64,000 bases of DNA from Marthasterias glacialis. Taxonomy: Eukaryota > Echinodermata > Asteroidea > Forcipulatida > Asteriidae. The stretch is taken from assembly GCA_911728455.2 (NCBI GenBank), contig OU452230.1, positions 8,602,512-8,666,511 on the forward strand. The letters are read 5' to 3'. The notes under the pieces were generated by a model, which made no database searches, was not told where the DNA came from, and saw nothing but the letters and a program-made list of their open reading frames with translations. Below are positions 54,001 to 59,744 of this stretch, in pieces. The position numbers and the translations under genes were made by a program. Positions within the stretch are counted from its first letter, which is position 1, and the number at the start of each line of letters is the position of its first letter.

Positions 54001-55651
54001 TACCCCAGTCACCTCGTACCCAAGTCATTTCGTACCCCGGTCACTTTGTACCCAAGCCACTTAACTGTAATAATTATCAACGAATAAAAAAATTGTGTCC
54101 AACCTTTGTTAAAGTGTCCTGTTAATTTAAATTTTAGTTTTGCGCTCAGAGTGAATCCTAATTTTTGTAAACACCCTGCTTCATTTTGGAGTGGTCCAAT
54201 TTACGTAATTTTTAAGCACAACTAAATGTGATAAATTTTGGAAGTTTAGAATAATTTAGCCGTGTTTCCGGAGGTACGCCCGTTAGTGTTTTTATCGTTT
54301 TAAGATTTTTGAATATACTAGATTTTGTTTGTTTTCTAAAACATGTGCATAATTTCAGATGTTTCTAAAAGTTTTTTAATGACACATTTTTTTTGAAACA
54401 AGTTTTTTTGAAAAAAGACTTCCCTTTTTATCAATGAACAATTTATTTATTGTTTTAGCCATTTTTTTAAAGACATTTTAAGACATGTTTTCATTTAAAT
54501 CCGAAATTTATCAACAAGATTTTAATTAAATGTCGCTGAAAATGGCTAGAAAATTTAATTTTAACTTAAATACTGTTCTGTCCTTTGAAATAGGCCTATC
54601 TACGTCCAGATTCAGTTTCGCATTTTTACACAAAAAAAGTACATCGGAAATTATGTACAGCGTCCAAATAAGGACCGGGAAATTATAAAAAATAATCAGC
54701 AAGTTGTTTAAAGTGCGCCCTCAATGCCTGCAATTCTCCATGGTAATCGGACCAGTCAATGTTAGAGCGCAGGGGTGTCTGAGAAAAGTCAATAACTGGA
54801 CACATGACAAGGGTAAGTTAGGAATTTTTTAATGGCAGGGAAAGTATTACAAACGGTGATTGATCATCTACTACAGATGGATGTCTACATGAAAGAAAAT
54901 AATGAACTATTAAACCCAGGCAGAATAATTGACAAGCATTTGGTTGGTAGGAATGCCACGCAGTTTTAATCCTTTTTTAATGAACCTGAATTCGGCAACA
55001 CAAAATACATCCATTGATGGACAGGTCTGTTGTCCAGAACGCACCCTTGATGGCGGCGGCAACGTTAAGCACAGACAAACTGTTTGAGTACGAAGTGACT
55101 TGGGTACGAAGTGACTTGAGTACGAAGTGACTTGGGTACGAAGTGACTTGGGTACGAAGGGACCGAAACAAGCCACAAGGTCCAAGGAGAATTTTTGGGA
55201 TTCAAAAGGGAAATGGGCCTCATGACATAGTTACATGCAATGTTGCACGATCGAATTACGCCTTATTAATAATATTATATTAATTGTTCTAACTTGAGTC
55301 AGTTGAGATTCAAACTACATTAACTCTACCTCCATGAATCAACCGTCCATATTTTGATGATAAAATCAATTCTAAATCTCTTTCCCTTTTCTGCTTTAGA
55401 CATTTGTAAATAAACGGATTTCACCCACATCTCTTAGTTAAACTATATTTTTATGATGTGTAAATAACTTTAAAATCTTAAAAACCACAACCCAGCGACA
55501 GGCTAGGCCAGGGTGCTGACAAAATACATGTAGTAGGTTGCGCTTTGTCCGGATATTGGGCAGAATTACATGCAACTATCGTACATCACACAATGCTCAC
55601 CTTCACCAAAATCTCCCCAACATCCTCCGGCCGTCTTTCCACCTCTGTCAT
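27082..55651 (-). CDS. IQCH: IQ-motif-containing protein H (IQCH), 22 coding exons
   Basis: Coding exons, 5' to 3' on the minus strand: 55651-55601, 53158-53033, 51158-51055, 49715-49638, 48897-48822, 47713-47594, 46382-46302, 44867-44681, 43573-43368, 41899-41691, 40314-39978, 39492-39342, 38568-38393, 37397-37256, 36719-36589, 35778-35590, 34743-34623, 32348-32074, 31951-31766, 30121-29996, 28793-28623, 27168-27082. Every junction is GT-AG with compatible phase; 3330 nt give 1109 residues plus TAG (human about 1027). The N terminus ([17 protein letters not shown], then [13 protein letters not shown]) is a short coiled-coil-like region. One IQ motif (I466, Q467, R471, R472, R476) lies in exon 11. 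The C-terminal half has IQCH hallmarks: [70 protein letters not shown] and [17 protein letters not shown], an ATP-grasp-like block. In vertebrates it is testis- and flagellum-associated with calmodulin binding through the IQ motif (family knowledge). Confidence 0.95.
27190..27589 (-). repeat. SINE A copy 4, minus orientation
   Basis: An ATAATAATAATAG tail at the low-coordinate end, body, then tRNA-like head ending CGGCTCGGCCACGACACGCC at the high end. It lies in the last intron of IQCH, 22 bases upstream (in transcript terms) of the final exon. Confidence 0.85.
27816..27975 (-). repeat. SINE C copy 1, minus orientation
   Basis: On the minus strand: tRNA-like head (B box GGTTCGAATCC rc near 27907-27917; CTCTAGAATGAC anticodon-loop region) followed by AGTACCGAGTATACAGTGCTT and CCCACATCGGTTTATGGG. 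The family recurs at 32399, 32653, 39583, 50852 and 62279. It is intronic. Confidence 0.75.
28040..28140. repeat. Near-perfect inverted repeat
   Basis: GGGATAAGAATAATATTTGT, TTTTTTGCCCATAAAT and the mirror ATTTATGGACAAAAAATAC, AAATAATATTCTTATCCC form a hairpin with about 46-base arms and a loop of about 6 bases. It is intronic in IQCH and noncoding. Confidence 0.8.
28253..28432. mobile_element. AATAGACC MITE, CCATCTTG subtype
   Basis: AATAGACCTTTATCATGGTG with CGGCCATCTTG at the left; CCAAGATGGCTCCAGCATGA and TAACGGTCTATT at the right. It is 180 bp and noncoding. The outermost AATAGACC / GGTCTATT motif is shared with the elements at 32961, 37892, 42561 and 45842. Confidence 0.7.
28973..29270 (+). 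repeat. Interspersed repeat S (copy 2)
   Basis: TTTGGGAGGCTAATCAGCTG, AGGACGCGGCTACACATG, CAAGGGCGCCTTTGGCAGCC and GCACAGGAGAGAACCAACAC align with 26671-26890. It lies in IQCH intron 20. Confidence 0.55.
30176..30690 (-). repeat. SINE A copy, split by a foldback element
   Basis: 30176-30262 (GTGGCACAATTTGCAGCC, GTGAGCCCCTTCTCTGATAA) and 30577-30690 (CAATACACAACACACAGGAT, CATCCCATCCAAAGGATGAA) are consecutive parts of one minus-oriented SINE A, separated by 314 bp of inserted sequence. Confidence 0.75.
30263..30576. mobile_element. Foldback element, near-perfect 132-bp palindrome arms, 12-bp TSD
   Basis: Arms 30300-30431 and about 30440-30571 are almost exact complements (GAATACACTATGAACTAGTA ... 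TACTAGTTCATAGTGTATTC), with an 8-base centre. The arms carry TAAACTTGCGGGTACAACCA, GTGTTGGCTCTGAAAAGAGC and GATCAGTATACTCTGATCAT. A short asymmetric lead AAGTGATGTTTGAAGCTTTG precedes the left arm. AACAAGTGTACT occurs on both sides (30251-30262 and 30577-30588). Confidence 0.8.
30899..31229. mobile_element. CAGCAAAAGGACGTAAGG inverted-repeat element
   Basis: GTGTGTCCAGCAAAAGGACG at the left is mirrored by GGCCTTATGCCCCTTTGCCA and GGCACACG at the right. A direct echo TTCCCGGCAAAAGGACGTA / TTCCCGGCAAAAGGGCGTA lies just inside each end. It is noncoding. Confidence 0.5.
31436..31680 (-). repeat. SINE A head fragment split by an inverted-repeat element
   Basis: GGGACACAAGTGTCACGACTGG (to 31472) and CAAGAGCTATTAGGCCCGGTG (from about 31630) correspond to neighbouring parts of the SINE A tRNA-like head region, separated by 31473-31622. 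Confidence 0.5.
31473..31622. mobile_element. Inverted-repeat element with CCACGGCTTGGGCTTGG ends
   Basis: CTTTTTTCGAAACCACGGCT and TGGGCTTGGC at the left are mirrored by AGCCCAAGCCGAAGCCGTGG and TTTCGAAGAAAGGCC at the right. It is 150 bp and noncoding. Confidence 0.65.
32074..32348 (-). CDS. IQCH: IQCH exon 18, ATP-grasp-like C-terminal block
   Basis: 275-nt exon coding residues about 829-920. Recognisable blocks are [40 protein letters not shown] and [18 protein letters not shown]. The order resembles the carboxylate-amine-ligase (ATP-grasp) fold assigned to the IQCH C terminus, with the FTVDLVTF strand in the position of the metal-binding acidic strand. Whether catalytic residues are intact cannot be judged by eye. 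Confidence 0.9.
32399..32541 (-). repeat. SINE C copy 2, minus orientation
   Basis: GTATACTCAGTGCTTTCCGA and ATTCTAGAGCAGACAGCTTA with CCACTAGACCTCG, the reverse complement of the tRNA-like head and linker in copy 3. It lies in IQCH intron 17. Confidence 0.72.
32653..32813 (+). repeat. SINE C copy 3, tRNA-headed
   Basis: Head GCTCGGTGGTGTAGTGGTTA (A box TGGTGTAGTGG) and GGGCTCGAATCCCGC (B box), resembling a Glu/Gly-type tRNA. This is followed by CCTGTGGATTTTGTTCTCCG and ACTGAGTATACAGTGCTTAC. No acceptor-stem closure is evident, so I call it a SINE and not a functional tRNA. Confidence 0.78.
32961..33218. mobile_element. AATAGGCC MITE, GAGGGCGC subtype (copy 1)
   Basis: AATAGGCCGTATTTTTGGAA with GCAAGAGGGC at the left; GCGCCCTCTTGCAGTCAAAA and ATAAGGTCTATT at the right. 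Interior TTCCATTTTGAAAGTACA is shared with 42561-42832. Confidence 0.75.
33371..33511. mobile_element. Foldback element, compact copy
   Basis: Starts AAGTAATGTTTGAAGCTTTG like the 30263 copy, then a hairpin GAGTGGTGGCTCTTTTCAGAGCCACCACTC-type core (arms GAGTGGTGGCTC / GAGCCACCACTC). It ends with the arm sequence AACATGGTTGTACCCGC-like (ACATGGTTGTACCCGCAAG) and TTTACTAGTTAT. Confidence 0.65.
34949..35518. mobile_element. 570-bp element with 20-bp TIR GGGTCATTCCATGAAGGTGG
   Basis: The left end GGGTCATTCCATGAAGGTGG and the right end CCACCTTCATGGAATGACCC are exact complements. AT-rich flanks (ATATATAA left, ATATATAT right) could hide a short TA-type target duplication. There is no coding capacity. 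It lies in the IQCH intron between exons 16 and 17. Confidence 0.8.
36904..37062. mobile_element. Foldback element, single-arm copy
   Basis: Contains one complete arm, ATCAGAGTATACTGATCGAA, GTCGAGACCACTCTGGCTC, AGCCAACACTCCTTTCAAAA and ACACATGGTTGTACCCGAAA. It is preceded by only the inner part of the other arm (TATACTCTGATCGTCTTCA). It lies in IQCH intron 14. Confidence 0.65.
37490..37650. repeat. 115-bp satellite Q, single unit
   Basis: CACTGTGTGGATGTATTAAC, CACATGATATCATATTGCATG, TCAGTGGATGATGTTGATTG and GACAGTAGGAGGGTTAAG match the arrays at 42845-43160 and 57840-58345. Confidence 0.65.
37892..38335. mobile_element. AATAGACCGATC MITE, full-length copy
   Basis: AATAGACCGATCTATTAAGC and CCCGCCTTC at the left; GGCAGGGCTTAATGGATCCG and TCTATT at the right. 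Interior includes AACCGCCGCCATTGTTCTGA, AAAAGTGGTTTAACAGTGTT, AAGGCACTGCTCAAAAGGCC and CGAACCACCGCTGCGATCGT. Related copies lie at 45842-46112, 51738-52190 and 59491-59744. It is noncoding, in IQCH intron 13. Confidence 0.8.
38650..38835. repeat. TTTTGGGAGTC repeat (copy)
   Basis: CATTTTGGGAGTCAATGTCC, ACAGTGTAGTGTGCTTCTCG, ACATGCAATTTGACTCCGAG and GCAGACAGTATCCGGCTGCG align with 6371-6745. It lies in an IQCH intron. Confidence 0.6.
39583..39735 (+). repeat. SINE C copy 4, tRNA-headed
   Basis: AAGCTCAGTGGTCTAGTGGT (A box) and GGATTCGAATCCCACC (B box) with CATCTGCTTTAGAAAGAC between, then GCCTGTGGATTTTTTCTTAG and CTGAGTATACAGTGCCCAAC. It lies in the intron between IQCH exons 11 and 12. Confidence 0.78.
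39978..40314 (-). CDS. IQCH: IQCH exon 11, bearing the IQ calmodulin-binding motif
   Basis: 337-nt exon coding residues about 413-525. The sequence [17 protein letters not shown] gives an IQxxxRRxxxR match, the canonical calmodulin/EF-hand-protein binding motif. It is followed by a long basic helix ([20 protein letters not shown] and a Lys/Arg-rich tail). Upstream is [20 protein letters not shown]. The acceptor TTTACTAAACAG and donor AAG|GTAAAG are both good, and the phase agrees with exons 10 and 12. Confidence 0.93.
41990..42360. repeat. GGCCAGTGATTTTAGCA repeat (copy 1)
   Basis: AAGGCCAGTGATTTTAGCAC, TGGACAAGTC-like text, AATGCCTCACTATGCAGTAA and ATTTTGAGCTACAAGCCCTG are shared with 44111-44523. 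Confidence 0.6.
42561..42832. mobile_element. AATAGGCC MITE, GAGGGCGC subtype (copy 2)
   Basis: AATAGGCCATATTTTTGACA with GCAAGAGGGCG at the left; CGCCCTCTTGCAGTCAAAAA and TAAGGCCTATT at the right, a terminal inverted repeat of about 30 bp. It is better preserved than the 32961 copy. Confidence 0.8.
42845..43160. repeat. Satellite Q array (about 113-bp units, nearly three copies)
   Basis: GATGCAT landmarks at 42861 and 42974 and a GATGCATT at 43086 give spacings of 113 and 112. Each unit carries ACCACATGATATCAT-, GGCATAGTTT- and GTAGGAGGGTTGAC-like segments. It lies in IQCH intron 9 and is followed by an AAT microsatellite. Confidence 0.75.
43161..43216. repeat. (TAA)n microsatellite
   Basis: TTAATAATAATAATAATAAT with an internal CATCATCAT switch. 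It directly follows satellite Q. Confidence 0.9.
44111..44523. mobile_element. CAGGGCTCGAATTTT-ended element (hAT-like), copy 2
   Basis: CAGGGCTCGAATTTTACACTGG at the left and AAATTCTAGCCCTG at the right form an imperfect inverted repeat. The interior aligns with 41990-42360. The target duplication is not clear. Confidence 0.5.
45842..46112. mobile_element. AATAGACC MITE, short variant
   Basis: AATAGACCCATCCATTAAGT at the left and GGGGCGGGGCTTAATGATCG with GTCTATT at the right match the ends of the 37892 element. The interior (TTGGCTACATCACCACTGTA, GCGCGCTATAAGTTCGCG) is unrelated or strongly diverged. Confidence 0.7.
46147..46274. mobile_element. GGCC..GTCCGAAT inverted-repeat element (copy 3)
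   Basis: GGTCGGGTCCGACTCAAGCA and GCTCTGGCTATAGC at the left; CTATAGCCGCTGCCAAAGCC and AATTTGGACATGACC at the right. It ends about 28 bases from the donor of IQCH exon 7. Confidence 0.5.
46383..47593. other. IQCH intron without assigned elements
   Basis: Some text (ACCAGGCACTTCCTGCCAAT, ACTCAAAACTTGGTTGATTT, CTCATCAAATAGATGAGAAG) echoes 17375-17450, so a decayed repeat is present around 46760-46990. No element boundaries or genes are visible. Confidence 0.4.
49393..49569. mobile_element. GCTTAAGCAG MITE
   Basis: GGCCCAATCTCATAGAGCTG and CTTAAGCA at the left; GCTTAAGCAGCTCTATGAAA and TTTGGCCC at the right. Interior GCTTACCAGCCAAAATACCA and TGTGACTGGTATTCTCC. Relatives lie at 25181-25774 and 62525-62705. 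Confidence 0.75.
49870..50155. repeat. Degenerate foldback-family copy
   Basis: TAGGTTTGAAGTTTTACACG, GTAACAACCATGTGAATAAA, GAAGCGTTGGTTCTGAGAAG and the mirrored GGTTCTTTTCGGAACGAACA with CTTCTTCC. A more distant relative of 30263-30576; another is at 57145-57335. Confidence 0.5.
50200..50294. repeat. C-run, T-run and (CAAA)n low-complexity block
   Basis: Runs of C (about 50200-50220) are followed by an 11-T run and then CAAA tetranucleotides at 50266-50294. The 68-codon ORF here is a translation of this block. Confidence 0.85.
50418..50820 (-). repeat. SINE A copy 5, minus orientation, full length
   Basis: TATATAGCGCTTTATCACAC at the low end; head CTCAGCCACGACACACCAC at the high end. B box GGACTCGAACCC (rc) near 50740-50751. 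It lies in IQCH intron 3. Confidence 0.86.
50852..50965 (+). repeat. SINE C copy 5, degenerate
   Basis: GGTGTTCGTATCCCACCTGA (altered B box), GATGCCTGTGGATTTTTTTA and AAGAACTGAGTATACAACG. The A box region is barely recognisable. Confidence 0.6.
51738..52190. mobile_element. AATAGACC MITE, 3'-truncated copy ending in (TATTGC)n
   Basis: ATAGACCAATCCATTAAGCC at the left; the interior matches 37892-38335 for about 400 bp (AACAAACCGCCGCCATTGTT, AAGGCACTGCTCAAAAGGCC, CGAACC-like then CACCGCTGCGATCGTGGCA). The right end is replaced by GCTATTGCTATTGTTATTGC. Confidence 0.75.
53944..54062. repeat. 15-bp minisatellite, plus-sense array
   Basis: About eight units of TCACTTCGTACCCAAG with small variations (CATTTCATACCCAAG, CACCTCGTACCCAAG). 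It lies in IQCH intron 1 and is mirrored at 55087-55162. Confidence 0.9.
54063..55086. other. Sequence between the two inverted minisatellite arrays
   Basis: About 1.0 kb, AT-rich, no ORF of note and no match to other repeats in the window. It may be the body of a foldback-type element, or unrelated intron. Confidence 0.4.
55087..55162. repeat. 15-bp minisatellite, inverted array
   Basis: Five units of GTACGAAGTGACTTGG, the reverse complement of the unit at 53944-54062. Confidence 0.9.
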
Positions 55652-55900
55652 TTTTAAAGCTACCCGATGAACTCAAAATTTTAAAGAGCCATATTTTCTT
55701 CAGCCAGGTTTGTTAATGTATAAAATTATATCCTAAAATAATATGAAAAAGCTAGGTTTTTGACGGACCAAGTTGCACCGTTCGTAGATGATCCAGTGCA
55801 AAGGTCTCTCGGCAACCTCTAAACATTCCAAATGCGCATGCGTCATGCATTTGATCCAGGTAAAACTTTTGACAGTCGATATGGGGGCGGAGTTTTAAGG
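55652..55900 (-). promoter_or_regulatory. IQCH 5' flank: NRF1-like site and GTTGCC half site
   Basis: Within 200 bases upstream of the IQCH start codon lie TGCGCATGCG (55833-55842), a palindromic NRF1-type motif, and GGTTGCC on the minus strand (55811-55817), a half of the RFX X-box (GTTGCC). No second half site with clear spacing is seen. Position and motif are direct observations; activity is inference. Confidence 0.4.
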
Positions 55901-57337
55901 TTTTATAACCGGCGTCAGAACAAAATAATTATTTTCAAAAAGTCATTCTTTCTTTATTAACTGAAGACAGGTTATAAAATGCAAAATATATCCTGTTAAG
56001 AAATATGTTATTACTGACTTAATGACGGCTTAGACAAAAAATAATAACGATGATAATGCATGAAAAAGTGCCCCCCCCCCCCTCTTTTTCACTCCTAGTC
56101 CTAGGCGCAGCAACAACGCGCAAAGTTGATTTGTGTATATGTTTGGTTTTCTTTATCTGTATCTGTATCATATAGTCGGCACAGCATCCAGAGGATACAT
56201 CATTTTGTTGTCGGTTTTCTTTACTTTACTTCTTTTGAATGTTCCATCCCTTACAAAGCCACTTTATTAGAGTACACTCAAGTTAATAACCTATGGTGAA
56301 TGAATTAAGCAGCATTTGTCCGATTGCTTCTTTATTACTAACAAAAGTAGCAAAAGTCTTTTCAAATGGTGTTGTGAAAACAAAAACTTGCCAAAGAGTC
56401 ACAATTTTTAAGTTTGACTTTTTCCTCTGGCATAATTTTAAGCAGAATAAATAAATAATGCCGCGTAAATCAAAATAAATCGAGGCCCAAATTTCAGATA
56501 ATTTTTTTTCAAAGAATTTCATAACAACTCCATGGAGTTGCAAGATGGGAATAGTGATTTAAATCTGTTTGTCACATTGCTGACAAAAAAGGTCTGAAAC
56601 TTGGGTCCAACTTTTAAATAGGAAGGATGTTGAAATGACTGCATTTCCACCTTTTGGATACCCCTTCTGAAATTATAGATTTCAAGGAACTTCTATAGGA
56701 AAAATACCCTCAGCATCAGAGAGGATTTCTTAGCATCTGGAGAAACTAACATAATTATTTCACAATGCAGAAATAAAAAGGTCTGATTTCCGATAAAAGT
56801 CTGACATTTCTCATCCCTGCAAGGCATCTGGAACCTATTGCTGCTGTGGGAATATTATATGTGCACTGTACACACATACTACACTTTCAAATTAGGCTAG
56901 CCATACCTATCTCTGACGACAAATAAAAAAACGTTACAGTAACGAAACATTAAAATAGCAAAACTATCTCTTTATTATTTTATAGAACAACTGGTAATAC
57001 ACATTAAGTCAAATTGATGAAAAGAAAGAAAATAAAATGTATATTATATTTTCAGTGCTTTAAGTGCTACTGATTTGAAAACATTAAGTCACTTCAGTAT
57101 CGGTTTGCTGTGGAGCATAACATCTTGTCGATCACATTGAAATATAAGTAAGATTTGAAGATTGGCTATGGTGTAGGAATAAGAAATAAGTCGGTTTACA
57201 ACCATGTGATTCTCCTCAAGATGCGCAGAGCATTCTGTTTGAAATGTCAAAACTCTACTGTATCTCACCCCCGGTTCTTCTCAAAACCAACACTTCTCAT
57301 GAAAGAGATTTTAGTCACATGGTTTTCACGTCTTATG
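55901..57337. other. Intergenic sequence upstream of IQCH
   Basis: A C run at about 56069-56082, AT-rich unique sequence, and a degenerate foldback-family copy at about 57145-57335 (TTTGAAGATTGGCTATGGTG, CGGTTCTTCTCAAAACCAAC). No gene found. Confidence 0.5.
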
Positions 57338-57700
57338 TAGCATGTCGTGGACAAGCAGCCTAGTTCACCGGATTCAAGTTCTGGTGATTAAGTCATCGGG
57401 GTGTGGGTTCGAATCCCGGTCATGACACTTGAGTCCTTGAACAAGACGCTTTACTATATGACTGCTTTTCTTCTCCCCGGGGTATAAACAGGTACCAGCG
57501 AAAGAGGGTTAAGGTTGATATTGTGTTTGCAAAAGCCTTCAGAGCGCCACGGCATCTCAGGGCAATGTACCCCCAGGGAGCTGAGAAAGATTACAGAAAT
57601 GTTATTGGCCCAATAACCAGGGCACTAATGTAAAGGGCTTTGAAACATTATTGTAAAATGCGCCATTTAAGAACCAGTTATTTTTTATTATCATTATTTT
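57338..57700 (+). repeat. SINE B copy 3, full length, tRNA-headed
   Basis: Head CATGTCGTGGACAAGCAGCC (altered A box) and GGGTTCGAATCCCGG (B box), then TGACACTTGAGTCCTTGAAC, GGTATAAACAGGTACCAGCG, CCCAGGGAGCTGAGAAAGAT, TGTAAAATGCGCCATTTAAG and a TTATTATC tail. It shows that SINE A and SINE B share a related head but differ in the body. Confidence 0.82.
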
Positions 57701-57839
57701 CCCTGTAAACCTACTAATTTTTTTAAATTTTCTATTAAACAATTACAAGTTAAAGTAATCAAATACATACATTTGGGCTATTATCCTTCTTAGTACAGTC
57801 CCTTAATATAACAGTCTCTATTGAGCTGACAAACCATTT

Positions 57840-58345
57840 ACAATAATTCATTGCATGACTTGTGTATTGTGGAACAACTGTGCACAGAACTGTGTATGTA
57901 CTACTGTGTAGACGCATTCACTACAATTGCAGGGTTGCATTGAAAACCAAAGTGGATGATATTAAATGACCAGACAGTAGGAGGGTTGACCATGTAGTGT
58001 GTAGATGCATTCACCACATGATATCATATTGCAGGGTGGCATAGTTTATCTATTATTCAAAACCACAGTGGATGATATTAAATGGTCAGACAGTAGGAGG
58101 GTTGACCGTGTACTGTGTAGATGCATTCACCACTATGATATCTCTTTGCAAGATGGTATAGTTTATGTATCATTCACAACCACAGTGGATGACGCTGAAT
58201 GGTCAGACAGTGGGAGGGTTGACTGTGTACTGTTTAGATGCACTCATCACATAATCTCATATTGCAGGCTTGCACAATGCATCTACCTTTGAAAACCCTA
58301 TAATATATATTTACTGGTCAGGCAGTAGGTGCGTCAAATAGCTGT
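57840..58345. repeat. Satellite Q array (about 116-bp units, about four copies)
   Basis: GATGCA landmarks at 58004, 58120 and 58237 give spacings of 116 and 117, with a further diverged unit starting near 57890. Unit landmarks are GTAGGAGGGTTGACCGTGTA, ATATCATATTGCAGGGTGGC and AAACCACAGTGGATGATATT. The 95-codon ORF is a repeat translation. Confidence 0.85.
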
Positions 58346-59435
58346 TGTAGTTCTTTTAAGACTATAGGGGGCCTACTTCATTGTTCTAGGTGCTTTTACA
58401 CTCGTTCAACCTACAAATAGCCGATACATTTTTGCAAACTGTAATAGTGTTCCAGCTCCCAAAAGGTACGTTTTTAAAGCAAACAAAAAGCTATTCAATG
58501 TATGCTTTGACTGCATCAAAATGCTTTGTAATTATATCAACAACAACAAAAATATTAAAGGTTTTTAAATCCCAATTTAAAACTACAAGACCTTCCAGGA
58601 ACATGACTTGTCACAGGGACCTCTGATCCAAAATGAATGAAATAAATGATAAGGTATGGATGACACTAAATTGGGGAGAAATATTTCAATACAAGGCAGT
58701 TAAAAAACATCTTCTGAAGATGAATTCTTAAATATAAAAATATACATTTTTACATGTGTCAATTTTTCTAAAGAGAAGATTACAGATTCAAAATGGAAAC
58801 TATTCATACACCATATTTTACCATCATACATGTAAAACACCCTAGTAGATCCTTGTCATCAGACCGGAGGATTGTAGGTCACGCGACATTCAATAATCAA
58901 ACCAATACACAACCTTAGTCATAAACTGTGCATTTAGGTGCTATTCACCGTGCCTTTTCGTCCCAACTATAACCAGCTAAACCGCACCATGCGTTCTCCC
59001 TTAAGAGTGGTCAGCTGGCCAAATGCTAGTTAAACCTCCTGAGGACCAGTCAAAAATCTCTCCAAGTGGTAAGGCTAGCTTGTTCAGTTTTGAAAAGCAT
59101 CCCTATTTTGTATGAAATATGGACTAGTGAAAAACATGGCGGACTCGTGAAATGACAAGCTAACTGGTCCTGGTACAATTTTAGGGGAGCACAAGGGGTG
59201 CACCATTTTTCCTAGGGGGGCACTTTTGGCCAATTAAAACTGTAGTTTCCGGTTGTACTTTTCTTAAACAAGCCCCCTTTTCAGTGTTTTTTGACGTGTT
59301 GACGTAAAACAAAATACGTTTTGTGTGTAAATAATTAAAAATCGTTCTACAAACATTGAAATTACTACATAAATGCTCATAAAATGTAACATTTCATTCT
59401 GGTAATTTTTAATCTCATAAGTCCAGATTTCAAAT

Positions 59436-59460
59436 GGGGGGGGGGGGGGGGGGGGGGGGG
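59436..59460 (+). repeat. 25-base G run in a G-rich block
   Basis: Uninterrupted G run followed by CACCCGGGGGGCACGG and AGTTGGGGGGCA. The flanks (59180-59230) have AGGGGAGCACAAGGGGTGCA and TAGGGGGGCAC. It is the centre or end of an uncharacterised G-rich element joined to the MITE fragment at 59491. Confidence 0.9.
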
Positions 59461-59490
59461 CACCCGGGGGGCACGGACATCAGTTGGGGG

Positions 59491-59744
59491 GCACAGTCAT
59501 GTTAAAGTGGTTTAACAGTGTTCTTGTCTGCATTGTTCTTTTGACTCAAGGCACTGCTCAAAAGGCCACGAAACCAAATCCATATCGTTCATGAAAACCA
59601 TACACATGTACATGTACGTGTGTATATCCGATACGTGTGTGTGGCTCGCAACCGAACCACCGCTGCATCCGTGGCAAGAAGTCACACCATGAGCTGTTGC
59701 TGGGCATTTGCTAAGGTAGGCGGGGCTTAATTGATTGGTCTATT
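59491..59744. mobile_element. AATAGACCGATC MITE, 5'-truncated copy
   Basis: Begins abruptly at CAGTCATGTTAAAGTGGTTT, matching the middle of the 37892 element, and continues to GGCGGGGCTTAATTGATTGG and TCTATT. The left third is missing and replaced by the G-rich block. Confidence 0.72.

Noticed and set aside
58005..58292. 95-codon ORF with internally repeated peptide
   Set aside because: Translation of satellite Q units.
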